DNA of 9,073 nt from DASUBV01 sp035763085 (GTDB lineage Bacteria > Actinomycetota > Actinomycetes > Streptosporangiales > Streptosporangiaceae), in the NCBI GenBank assembly GCA_035763085.1, contig DASUBV010000229.1:1-9073 (forward strand), given 5' to 3'. Under the pieces are notes generated by a model that was given only the letters and a program-made list of their open reading frames with translations, searched no databases and was not told the origin of the DNA. The position numbers and the translations under genes are program-made. Every line of letters starts with the position of its first letter. Positions within the stretch are counted from its first letter, which is position 1. This document shows, one piece after another, positions 1 to 6,251 of the stretch.

Positions 1-125
1 TAGGCACCGTCGACCAGGTTGCCGCCGTAGTGGGCGTGGCTGTAGGGCACGTACCGGCGGTGGGTGACGGTCAGCCCCAGCCGCGGGTCAGCGGCCCCGG
101 CGGCAGTCCCGGTGCCGGCGCTCAC
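1..125 (-). CDS. kal: 3-aminobutyryl-CoA ammonia-lyase (Kal), N-terminal 41 codons only
   Basis: Partial gene, cut by the window edge. Starting from the GTG at 125, the reading frame stays open to base 1 and encodes a segment containing YVPYSHAHYGGNLVDGA at about residues 25-41. The HYGGNLVDGA stretch is the conserved beginning of the hotdog-fold Kal family, which removes ammonia from L-3-aminobutyryl-CoA to give crotonyl-CoA late in lysine fermentation. The family is about 130 residues long, so roughly two thirds lie outside. The GTG overlaps the TGA of kamE in a shared GTGA (122-125), so it is probably translationally coupled; upstream there is only a weak GGGA as ribosome site. About 20 residues precede the conserved core, so a slightly later start is possible. 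Identification rests on one conserved motif plus the operon context, which fits exactly. Confidence 0.8.
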   Translation of the reverse strand, partial: MSAGTGTAAGAADPRLGLTVTHRRYVPYSHAHYGGNLVDGA

Positions 126-997
126 GCGCTGGTCCCGATTCGCTCGGGCTGCGACTCCGCGCCGCTGCCCGCTGCCGCGCCGGGCGCGCTACCGTTGTCC
201 TCGGCCGGCGGCGGCGCGGGAGCCAGGCTGTAGGCCAGGTAGCTGGCCACCTCACCGGGCGTGGTGCCCTTGCCGAAGACCTTGTCCACGCCCAGGCTGC
301 CGGCGCTCGCCGGGTCATAGCGGGGCCCGCCGGCGACCAGCAGCGGGCGGTCCGGGCCGGCCGCGTCGAAGGCGGCCGACATCTGCCTCACGTTGATGAT
401 GTGCGCGTCCCGCTGGGTGACGACCTGGCTGACCAGGACGGCGTCGGCGCCCTCGGCCCTGGACCGCTCGACCAGCCGCTCCACCTCGACCTGGGAGCCG
501 AGGTTGACCACACGGATCTCCCGGTAGTACTCCAGGCCCTTCTCCCCCGCGTGCCCCTTGACGTTAAGGATCGCGTCGATGCCGACAGTGTGCGCGTCGG
601 TGCCGATGCAGGCGCCGACGACCACCAGCTTGCGGCCCAGGCCGGAGCGGATCCGCAGGTTGACCTCGGCCGGGGACAGCAGCGGGAACTCGCGCTCGGC
701 CACCACGACCTGCGACAGGTCAACCAGGTGCGCGACGCGGCCGTAGACGATGAAGAACGTGAACGCCGGGCCCATGCCCTTGGCGTGCACGACCATGGCG
801 GGCTCCAGGCCCATCTTGGCCGCCAGCTGGAGCGCGGCGCCCTCGGCCCGGGCCCGCTCGGAGGAGCTGCCGAAGGGCACCGGCAGGGTGAACGACACCT
901 GCACCCGGCCGTCGCCGGTGGTGTCGCCGTAGGGCCGGACGATCTGCGGCTGCTGCTGGCCGGACTGCTGCTGGCCGGACTGGGGCTGGTCGCTCAT
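122..997 (-). CDS. kamE: Lysine 5,6-aminomutase beta subunit (KamE)
   Basis: A 291-residue small subunit of adenosylcobalamin- and PLP-dependent lysine 5,6-aminomutase, which moves the terminal amino group of beta-lysine (or D-lysine) to carbon 5. A Rossmann-like B12-binding domain follows a dimerisation segment (about 30-120). The base-off/His-on cobalamin motif DxHxxG is present as D134-A-H136-T-V-G139. K147 in NVKG is the expected PLP Schiff-base lysine: the 11-residue gap between His and Lys matches His133/Lys144 of the clostridial enzyme. Further glycine-rich strands of the B12 fold follow (VAGG 221-224). Compared with the usual roughly 260 residues, it has a Gln/Ser-rich N-terminal tail (3-18) and an Ala/Pro/Gly/Glu-rich C-terminal tail (260-291), both likely disordered. 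The ATG overlaps the kamD stop (ATGA, 994-997); GGAG lies 7 bases upstream of it. It needs KamD as partner. Confidence 0.95.
   Translation of the reverse strand: MSDQPQSGQQQSGQQQPQIVRPYGDTTGDGRVQVSFTLPVPFGSSSERARAEGAALQLAAKMGLEPAMVVHAKGMGPAFTFFIVYGRVAHLVDLSQVVVAEREFPLLSPAEVNLRIRSGLGRKLVVVGACIGTDAHTVGIDAILNVKGHAGEKGLEYYREIRVVNLGSQVEVERLVERSRAEGADAVLVSQVVTQRDAHIINVRQMSAAFDAAGPDRPLLVAGGPRYDPASAGSLGVDKVFGKGTTPGEVASYLAYSLAPAPPPAEDNGSAPGAAAGSGAESQPERIGTSA
950..979. repeat. Two tandem copies of a 15-bp unit in the kamE N-terminus
   Basis: The unit CTGCTGCTGGCCGGA occurs at 950-964 and again without change at 965-979, with a degenerate third start (CTGGGGCTGG) directly after. On the minus strand it encodes the repeated SGQQQ of the KamE N-terminal tail. 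Being in frame (15 bp = 5 codons), copy-number change would lengthen or shorten the tail without breaking the gene. Confidence 0.85.
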
Positions 998-2658
998 GAC
1001 GATGCTCCGATCTCGCTCAGCTCAGCGGCCGGGCTGCCCGCGGCTGACTCCGGGTTCTCCAGGATGTTCCGGGCCGGGTTGAAGTACCCGTCAGCCTGCT
1101 CGATGACGCCGTCCAGGCCGCGGCCGCCGTCGGCCGGGCGCTTGGTGATGCCGAAGGTGCCGTCGGCGATCGCGGTCAGCAGGCCCTCGTCGGTGATCTT
1201 GCGCAGCAGCGCGACCGCCTCGGCCAGCACCTGGCTGGCCCGCTGGTCGATGAACCCGCCCGGCACGGGCTGGAAGCTCTCGCCGAGCCGCCCGGCCGCG
1301 TCGCGGACGTAGCGGACGTTCTCCAGGGCCAGGTCGCGGTCGGCCAGGAACGGGGTGTGGATGCCCTCGGTCATCATGCCGATCAGCAGGATGGACTGGT
1401 CGGTCATGACCCCGGCCAGGTTGAAGAACGCGTCCAGCAGGTAGCCGGCGAACACGTTCCCGGTCATGTGCTTGGTCGGGGGCATGTATTTCAGCGGGGC
1501 ATCGGGGAACAGCTCGCGGATCAGCTGGGCGTGCGCCAGTTCCAGCAGGAACGAGTCGGGCACGGCCGGGTTGATCTCGAACGCGTGCCCCAGGCCCAGC
1601 TGACCGTCGGCCAGGCCGGCCTCCTTGCCGAAGAACTCGTTCATCAGCTGGCTGACCACCACGGTGTGGGCCGCGTCCACGGCGTCGGCGGTGGTCAGGT
1701 AGTTGTCCTCGCCGGTGTTGATGATGATCCCCGCGCGGGCGTGGATCTGCCGGGAGAACCGCTGGTCGATGAAGGTCCGGCGGGGGTTGATGTCGCGGAA
1801 GATGATCCCGTACATGCAGTCGTTGAGCATCATGTCCAGGCGCTCGAGGCCGGCCAGCGACGCGATCTCGGGCATGCACAGGCCCGAGGCGTAGTTTGTC
1901 AGCCGGACGTAGCGGCCCAGCTCGCGGGAGGTCTCGTCCAGCGCGGCCCGCATCAGCCGGAAGTTCTCCTGGGTGGCGTAGGTGCCGGCGAAGCCCTCGC
2001 GGGTGGCGCCCTCGGGCACGTAGTCCAGCAGCGACTGGCCGGTGGACCGGATCACCGCGATGATGTCGGCGCCTTCCCGGGCCGCGGCCTGGGCCTGCGG
2101 GATGTCCTCGTAGATGTCGCCGGTGGCCACGATCAGGTAGATCCACGGCATCCGCGGCTGCGAGGTCTGCGCGATCATCTGGTCGCGGGCGGCCCGCTGG
2201 GCGTCGATCCGGGCGATGCCCTGGCCCAGCGCGGCGCCGGCCGCGGCGCGGGCGGCATGGGCGTCCGCGCCGCCGGGAATCCGGAAGCTCACCTTGCCGG
2301 CGGCGGCGTCGCGGGCCAGCGCGCCCAGGTCGGGGTAGCTCCCGGCGCGCAGCGCGTCCCAGGCGGGCAGGGCCACGCCGTGCTCCAGGCCGACGCTGTC
2401 GCGGACCGCGTCGGCGAGCCGGTTGACCCAGGGCATGCCGTCGGGGTCGGCACCCTGCAGGCCGGCTAGCCGGAGCACGGCTCGCTCGACCGAGACGGTG
2501 GTGTGCGTCCGGGCCATGTCCACGATCGGCCGCCCGGCGCGGCGGGCCAGCTCCCTGGCCTCGCGCACCAGCGCCGGGTCGAGGCTGAGCCGCCGGGTGA
2601 CGGGCCGGTCGGGGCCCGTGGTCGCGTGCGCGGCGGGCGAGCTGGCTGCTTCCACCAT
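994..2658 (-). CDS. kamD: Lysine 5,6-aminomutase alpha subunit (KamD)
   Basis: A 554-residue large catalytic subunit, the TIM-barrel partner that closes over the cobalamin and PLP held with KamE. Family-typical segments are visible: PWIYLIVATGDIYEDI (171-186), AVIRSTGQSLLDYVPEG (201-217), NYASGLCMPEIA (255-266), GIIFRDINPRRTFIDQRFSRQI (from 284), IIINTGEDNYLTTADAV (311-327) and LKYMPPTKHMTGN (389-401). It is some 40 residues longer than the usual roughly 515; the extra lies at the N-terminus (1-22) and in an Ala/Ser/Glu-rich C-terminal tail after about 532. Start choice: the ATG at 2658 overlaps the kdd stop by one base (TAATG). AAGGAG sits only 2 bases before that ATG but 5 before the next codon, a GTG at 2655, which may be the real start. 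The open frame continues far upstream through kdd, but that is only a shadow. Its stop overlaps the kamE start by 4 bases, as expected for subunits made in equal amounts. Confidence 0.95.
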   Translation of the reverse strand: MVEAASSPAAHATTGPDRPVTRRLSLDPALVREARELARRAGRPIVDMARTHTTVSVERAVLRLAGLQGADPDGMPWVNRLADAVRDSVGLEHGVALPAWDALRAGSYPDLGALARDAAAGKVSFRIPGGADAHAARAAAGAALGQGIARIDAQRAARDQMIAQTSQPRMPWIYLIVATGDIYEDIPQAQAAAREGADIIAVIRSTGQSLLDYVPEGATREGFAGTYATQENFRLMRAALDETSRELGRYVRLTNYASGLCMPEIASLAGLERLDMMLNDCMYGIIFRDINPRRTFIDQRFSRQIHARAGIIINTGEDNYLTTADAVDAAHTVVVSQLMNEFFGKEAGLADGQLGLGHAFEINPAVPDSFLLELAHAQLIRELFPDAPLKYMPPTKHMTGNVFAGYLLDAFFNLAGVMTDQSILLIGMMTEGIHTPFLADRDLALENVRYVRDAAGRLGESFQPVPGGFIDQRASQVLAEAVALLRKITDEGLLTAIADGTFGITKRPADGGRGLDGVIEQADGYFNPARNILENPESAAGSPAAELSEIGASS

Positions 2659-3776
2659 TACTCCTTTGGCTCGTGGGACCCGGCTTCGTCGATCCGGCGG
2701 TCGAACAGGCCCCGCACCCCCGGCTCGGCCCGGATCAGGTCGAGCGCGAGCTGGGCGTGTCCGGGAACATACCCGTTGCCCACCAGCATCGTGACGTCGG
2801 CTGCCGCGCCCTCGGCACCGAGCGCGGCGGCGGTGAACGACGTCGCCATGGAAAAGAAGATGACGGTGCCGCCGGGCGCGGTGGCCAGGATCGCGCCGCC
2901 CTCGCAGCCGGGCACGTCCACGCACACCACGGTGACGTCGGCCGGGCCGCCGGCCGCCTCGATGGCCCGGGACACGCCGACCGGGTCGCGCGCGTCGGCG
3001 ATGACGATCTCGTCGGCCAGCCCGGTCCCGGCCAGCAGGTCGGCCTCGGCCTGGACCGGGACGACGCCGATCACCGGGCCGGCGCCGGCCCGGCGCGCGG
3101 CGGCCGCCGACAGCGAGCCGCTCTTGCCGGCCGCGCCGAGCACGGCGACGACCGGTCCGGAGCTGCCGGGATGGCCGCCGGCGGCGTGCCCGGCCACGAC
3201 CCGGTGGGTCAGCGCGGGCGCGCCGCAGACGTCCATCACCGCCAGGGCCAGCTCGGCTGGCAGGTCCGCGGGCAGCACGGCGGCGATGGAGCGGCCGAAC
3301 AAGATCGCGTGGCCGGCGCACGGCACCTGCTCCGAGCGGCCGTCCCAGCTGGCCAGGCCGTCGGTGATGACCAGCGGCGTCAGGCTGAGCGAGACGAGGG
3401 TGGCGATCTGGTCGCCGGGCTGCAGGCCGAGCGGCGAGGCCGGGCCGGCCTCGTCGACGACGCCGGTCAGCATGCCGCCCGAGCCGGTCACCGGGTTCTG
3501 CATCTTGCCCCGGTCGGCGACGATCTCCAGCACCGCTTCGCGCATTTTGCCGGTTTCGCCCCCGGTGGCCTCGCGGAGCTGGCGGAACGAGGCGGCGTCC
3601 AGGTTCAGCCGGCGCACCGCGACCCGTACCTCATCAGGCCAGATCTGCGGGCGGGCGTCCAGCCGCCGGGCGGCCTGGGGCAGCACTCCCGCGGGCTCTA
3701 GCACCCGGTGCAGGCCCAGCGGCGAGCCCTCGCGGGCCGCGGGCGCGAGATCAGTTCGGGGCAGCGGTGTGGTCAC
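2658..3776 (-). CDS. kdd: L-erythro-3,5-diaminohexanoate dehydrogenase (Kdd)
   Basis: A 372-residue cytosolic NAD(P)-dependent dehydrogenase that oxidatively deaminates 3,5-diaminohexanoate to 5-amino-3-oxohexanoate, the step after lysine 5,6-aminomutase. The N-terminal GLHRVLEP (21-28) and the segment KMQNPVTGSGGMLTGVV (91-107) resemble the characteristic Kdd sequence. The nucleotide-binding loop is VLGAAGKSG (212-220) in a Rossmann fold; a Gly/Ala-rich region before it (196-207) is probably a linker. The start is the GTG at 3776, preceded by AGGAAGGA about 8 bases upstream on the minus strand; a frame extending to 4013 would run through the intergenic promoter region and encodes unlikely Arg/Pro-rich sequence. 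The family is about 345 residues, so this copy carries a modest extension, partly at the N-terminus. It is the first gene of the minus-strand operon and overlaps kamD by one base. Confidence 0.92.
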   Translation of the reverse strand: MTTPLPRTDLAPAAREGSPLGLHRVLEPAGVLPQAARRLDARPQIWPDEVRVAVRRLNLDAASFRQLREATGGETGKMREAVLEIVADRGKMQNPVTGSGGMLTGVVDEAGPASPLGLQPGDQIATLVSLSLTPLVITDGLASWDGRSEQVPCAGHAILFGRSIAAVLPADLPAELALAVMDVCGAPALTHRVVAGHAAGGHPGSSGPVVAVLGAAGKSGSLSAAAARRAGAGPVIGVVPVQAEADLLAGTGLADEIVIADARDPVGVSRAIEAAGGPADVTVVCVDVPGCEGGAILATAPGGTVIFFSMATSFTAAALGAEGAAADVTMLVGNGYVPGHAQLALDLIRAEPGVRGLFDRRIDEAGSHEPKE

Positions 3777-3782
3777 CTCAGC

Positions 3783-3791
3783 CGTCCTTCC
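3783..3791 (-). promoter_or_regulatory. Ribosome binding site that decides the kdd start
   Basis: On the minus strand an AGGAAGG-type sequence precedes GTG 3776 by about 8 bases. It is the best Shine-Dalgarno match near any candidate start of this frame and supports the short form of Kdd over the form starting at 4013. Confidence 0.6.
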
Positions 3792-3854
3792 TGGTGGCGG
3801 TGCTAGCCGCGGCGCGGGCCGGGATGCGGCCAGGGTAGTTCTTCTGGCTTGATT

Positions 3855-3884
3855 CGGTAGAATTTCCTGTACAGAACTATACCG
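3855..3884. promoter_or_regulatory. Candidate operator: 30-bp dyad enclosing CTGTACAG
   Basis: Outer arms CGGTA (3855-3859) and TACCG (3880-3884) are perfect inverted repeats; extending inward, 8 of 10 positions of 3855-3864 pair with 3875-3884. Inside sits the perfect 8-bp palindrome CTGTACAG (3867-3874), offset by one base from the outer centre. The dyad covers the putative minus-strand -10 box, a natural place for regulator binding. The nearby FCD-GntR protein is the obvious candidate because that family binds short dyads with a central GT/AC, but no direct evidence links them. Confidence 0.45.
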
Positions 3885-4017
3885 ACAGCATGTTCTTGCG
3901 TAGTGTGCCGGAACTGCAAGTGTTCGTCCGGGCTGCCGACGGGCTGGCTCATAGCTCGCAGGCCGGGCCGGGCGGGCCGCCGGGCAGGGTCGCCGAGCGG
4001 AAGGGCCAGCCACGTCG

Positions 4018-5421
4018 ATGATCGACCAGCCATATGTCTACCGCCATGCCGAACTGGTGGAGCCGGACTGGCGCCGGCTGCCCGGCTGGGCTGCCGTGAC
4101 GCCGGAGGAATGGGCCTCGGCGCAGTGGCAGCGCGCGCACTGCATCAAGAACATCCGCCAGCTGCGCCAGGTGATGGGCGACGGGCTGAGCGAGGAGTTC
4201 TGCGCCGACCTGGAACGTGACCAGGCCGAGCGGGCCACCATGTCGATGCTGGTGCCGCCGCAGATGATCAACACCATGGCGCCTGCGGTGGCCGCGGACG
4301 CGCCGGGGTTCACCGACGCGCTCTACGCCGACCCGGTGCGCCGGTACATGATCCCGGTGTTCAGCGACCGCCGGGCCGACTGGCCCTCGCACCCGATGTC
4401 GTCGCGGGACTCGCTGCACGAGGCGGAGATGTGGGCGGTGGAGGGCCTGACCCACCGGTACCCGACCAAGGTGCTGGCCGAGGTCCTGCCGACCTGCCCG
4501 CAGTACTGCGGCCACTGCACCCGGATGGACCTGGTCGGCAACCCGACGCCGGTGATCGACAAGCTCAAGTTCGGGCTGGCCCGCGAGGACCGGCTGGGCG
4601 CGATGATCAGCTACCTGCAGCGCACGCCGGGCGTGCGGGACGTCGTGGTGTCCGGCGGCGACGTGGCCAACCTGCCCTGGCCGCGGCTGGAGTCGTTCGT
4701 GTCCAGCCTGATCGAGGTGGACAGCGTCCGGGACATCCGGCTGGCCACTAAGGCGCTGATGGGCCTGCCGCAGTACTGGCTCACCGACCAGGTACGGGCC
4801 GGGATGGAGCGGCTGGCCGCCAAGGCCGCGCAGCACGACGTGAGCATCGCGATCCACACCCACGTCAACGCCGCGCAGTCGGTCACGCCGCTGGTCGCGC
4901 AGGCGGCCAAGGCGATGCTGGACACCGGCATCCGCGACGTCCGCAACCAGGGCGTGCTGCTGCGCGGCACCAACGACAGCGCGCGGGCGCTGCTGGACCT
5001 GTGCTTCGCCCTGCTCGATGACGCGAAGATCATGCCGTATTACTTCTACATGTGCGACATGATCCCCAACGCCGAGCACTGGCGGCTGTCGCTGGCCGAG
5101 GCCCAGCAGCTGCAGCACGACATCATGGGCTACCTGCCGGGCTTTGCCACCCCGCGGTTCGTCTGCGACGTGCCCTACGTCGGCAAGCGCTGGGTGCACC
5201 AGGTCGCCAGCTACGACCACGAGCGCGGCATCTCGTACTGGACCAAGAACTACCGCACCGGCGTGGAGCTCGAGGATGAGCTGGCCCTGGAGCGGCAGTA
5301 CGAGTACTACGACCCGATCGACCTGCTGCCGCAGTCCGGCCAGGACTGGTGGCGGGCGCGCGTCGCCGGCGGGACCGCCACGCAGCCGGCCGGGCCTCGG
5401 GCCGCCGCGGCGGCCAGCTAG
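4018..5421 (+). CDS. kamA: Lysine 2,3-aminomutase (radical SAM, PLP)
   Basis: A 467-residue radical SAM enzyme converting L-lysine to L-beta-lysine, the first step of the pathway. The [4Fe-4S] motif CxxxCxxC is C160-PQY-C164-GH-C167, followed by T168-R169; R169 corresponds to the arginine that holds the lysine carboxylate in the clostridial enzyme. The SAM-binding VSGGD lies at 211-215. D347 (MCDMI) and D384 (VCDVP) fit the two aspartates that bind the distal amino group, which favours lysine over glutamate or other substrates. K390 is the likely PLP lysine, but the usual DAPGGGGK loop is here DVPYVGK, one residue shorter. An extra C-terminal part (about 400-467) ends in an Ala-rich tail. ATG 4018 is the first start codon after an in-frame TAG (3952-3954); GGAAGGG (3999-4005) is a weak ribosome site 12 bases upstream. 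It is divergent from kdd and shares its stop with the convergent regulator. Confidence 0.9.
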   Translation: MIDQPYVYRHAELVEPDWRRLPGWAAVTPEEWASAQWQRAHCIKNIRQLRQVMGDGLSEEFCADLERDQAERATMSMLVPPQMINTMAPAVAADAPGFTDALYADPVRRYMIPVFSDRRADWPSHPMSSRDSLHEAEMWAVEGLTHRYPTKVLAEVLPTCPQYCGHCTRMDLVGNPTPVIDKLKFGLAREDRLGAMISYLQRTPGVRDVVVSGGDVANLPWPRLESFVSSLIEVDSVRDIRLATKALMGLPQYWLTDQVRAGMERLAAKAAQHDVSIAIHTHVNAAQSVTPLVAQAAKAMLDTGIRDVRNQGVLLRGTNDSARALLDLCFALLDDAKIMPYYFYMCDMIPNAEHWRLSLAEAQQLQHDIMGYLPGFATPRFVCDVPYVGKRWVHQVASYDHERGISYWTKNYRTGVELEDELALERQYEYYDPIDLLPQSGQDWWRARVAGGTATQPAGPRAAAAAS

Positions 5422-5426
5422 CCGCC
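5409..5426. terminator. Small hairpin at the kamA/GntR convergence, possible bidirectional terminator
   Basis: GGCGGC (5409-5414) and GCCGCC (5421-5426) form a 6-bp stem with a 6-base loop CAGCTA. The CTAG that holds both stop codons (5418-5421) lies at the loop-stem border. There is no T-tract on either side. It is short for a terminator and partly coding, so the role is tentative; no other terminator fits between the two convergent genes. Confidence 0.3.
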
Positions 5427-6086
5427 CCGGGCCCGGAAGACCGGCTCCAGCCGGGCCCAGCTGCGCACCCAGTTCTGCCGGGCGATCCTCGCCGCCGCGG
5501 TGTCGTCCCGGTTCCGGAACGCCGCGAGAATCGCCGCGTGCTCGTCGTTGGCGGCGGCCATGATGGCGAGGTCCCGGAATCCGGCCCGGTCGAAGCGCCG
5601 CAGCTCGAGGGTGATGCCCTGCAGCATGTCCACCAGCGGCTGATTGCCGGAGGCCTGGTAGTAGATGGCATGGAATCGCTCGTCCAGGGTCTGCAGATCC
5701 TGCGGCTTCTCGGGCCCGCCCATCTGCTCCAGGGTCGCGGCCAGGCCGCTCAGCTCCCCGGCGGTCAGCCGCGGCGTGGCCTGCTCGGCGGCGAGCGCGT
5801 CCAGCGCGCCGCCGATGGCGAACAGGTGGGGGGCACGGTCGAGCCGCAGCGGGGCGACGCGGGTCTGCCGGCCAGGAAAGGTCTCGACGAGCCCGTCCTG
5901 AGCGAGGCGGAGCAGGGCCTCCCGCACTGGCGTCCGGCTCATGCCGAGGAGCTCGGCGATCTCGGTGTCGAGGATGGGCTCGCCGGGCTCGAGCGGGCCG
6001 AGGGTGATCCAGTCCCGCAGCTGCTCATACGCGGTGTCGCGGGCGCTGACCCGCGCCGGGCGCGGGAGTGTGTGGGGAAGCGGCAC
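5418..6086 (-). CDS. GntR-family transcription regulator, FCD (FadR-like) subfamily
   Basis: A 222-residue DNA-binding regulator. The N-terminal winged helix-turn-helix (about 15-80) has the typical YEQLRDWI, the recognition segment AELLGMSRTPVREALLRLAQDGLVE (44-68) and a wing strand FPGRQTRVAPL (70-80). The helical FCD ligand domain follows (about 86-212), with the pattern LDERFH (134-139), ASGN (145-148) and EHAAILAAF (182-190). Three of the usual metal-binding residues are visible, D135, H139 and H183; where a final His is common, 22 residues further on, there is N205. The start is a GTG at 6086 with only a weak purine-rich GAGAGAG upstream. It converges on kamA, overlapping it by 4 bases, and diverges from the binding-protein gene, so control of the flanking lysine and transport genes plus itself is a reasonable inference. 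The ligand is unknown; members commonly sense carboxylates or pathway intermediates. Confidence 0.93.
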   Translation of the reverse strand: MPLPHTLPRPARVSARDTAYEQLRDWITLGPLEPGEPILDTEIAELLGMSRTPVREALLRLAQDGLVETFPGRQTRVAPLRLDRAPHLFAIGGALDALAAEQATPRLTAGELSGLAATLEQMGGPEKPQDLQTLDERFHAIYYQASGNQPLVDMLQGITLELRRFDRAGFRDLAIMAAANDEHAAILAAFRNRDDTAAARIARQNWVRSWARLEPVFRARGG

Positions 6087-6192
6087 GTGCTTGCGCTCTC
6101 TCTCGTTCTGTCGTGACCTCGGACGGACCGGCGGCGAGCCACATGCGGCGCCCGGCCAACGGTCCCCGGCGATTGCCGGAGTTCACCCAGGC

Positions 6193-6222
6193 TTGACCCG
6201 TCAGAAAGGTCCGCAGTACTGT
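6193..6222 (+). promoter_or_regulatory. Predicted promoter of the ABC binding-protein gene
   Basis: The -35 TTGACC differs from TTGACA in one base; the -10 TACTGT fits the actinobacterial TAnnnT pattern; the spacing is 18. Transcription would begin near 6229. The -10 box overlaps the CAGTACTG palindrome (6214-6221), so a bound regulator would block it. Confidence 0.5.
6214..6221. promoter_or_regulatory. Candidate operator CAGTACTG
   Basis: A perfect 8-bp palindrome overlapping the predicted plus-strand -10 box. Like the CTGTACAG at 3867-3874 it is centred on GTAC, but the flanks differ, so common recognition by one regulator is only a suggestion. Confidence 0.35.
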
Positions 6223-6231
6223 CTCGCTCAT

Positions 6232-6251
6232 GCAGTATATTGCGTATCGCA
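6232..6251. promoter_or_regulatory. Adjacent dyads over the regulator-gene -10 box
   Basis: GCAGTATATTGC (6232-6243) is a 12-bp dyad with 10 of 12 matching bases. Overlapping it, TGCGTATCGCA (6241-6251) is an inverted repeat with 4-bp arms. Together they cover the TATACT box on the minus strand, a fitting site for autorepression by the FCD-GntR protein. Confidence 0.35.

Larger units (their letters stand above)
3777..4017. promoter_or_regulatory. Divergent kdd/kamA intergenic control region
   Basis: These 241 bases contain no supported gene. They should hold the promoters for both the kdd-kamD-kamE-kal operon (minus) and kamA (plus). An AT-richer island lies at about 3836-3905 inside otherwise very GC-rich sequence. 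On the minus strand TATAGT (3881 down to 3876) resembles a -10 box, giving a leader of about 95 bases to the kdd GTG; I see no convincing -35 with proper spacing. On the plus strand TAGAAT (3858-3863) and TATACC (3878-3883) are -10-like, again without a good -35. The missing -35 elements would suit activator-dependent promoters, but this is inference. I looked for a lysine or cobalamin riboswitch in the leaders and recognised none; they also look too short. Confidence 0.5.

Noticed and set aside
2659..3321. Upstream extension of the kamD frame, giving a 775-residue protein
   Set aside because: The added part is Arg/Gly/Pro-rich out-of-frame sequence of kdd; the homologous part of KamD begins soon after ATG 2658, which has a ribosome site.
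2503..3852. Long plus-strand open frame opposite kdd
   Set aside because: Ser/Ala/Arg/Pro-rich, no family resemblance, and fully antisense to kdd.
3895..3920. CTTGC/GCAAG inverted repeat upstream of kamA
   Set aside because: Only 5-bp arms with a 16-base gap; expected by chance and not placed at a clear promoter element.
3777..4013. Longer start for kdd at 4013
   Set aside because: It would translate the divergent promoter region into Arg/Pro-rich sequence unlike Kdd; GTG 3776 has a clear Shine-Dalgarno sequence.
3777..4017. Lysine or cobalamin riboswitch in the kdd or kamA leader
   Set aside because: Considered because the pathway uses lysine and B12. No recognisable conserved cores were found and the likely leaders (about 95-130 bases) are too short. 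A covariance-model search would settle it.
3949..5220. Long minus-strand open frame opposite kamA
   Set aside because: His/Arg/Val-rich translation with no domain, while kamA on the other strand has all its catalytic motifs.
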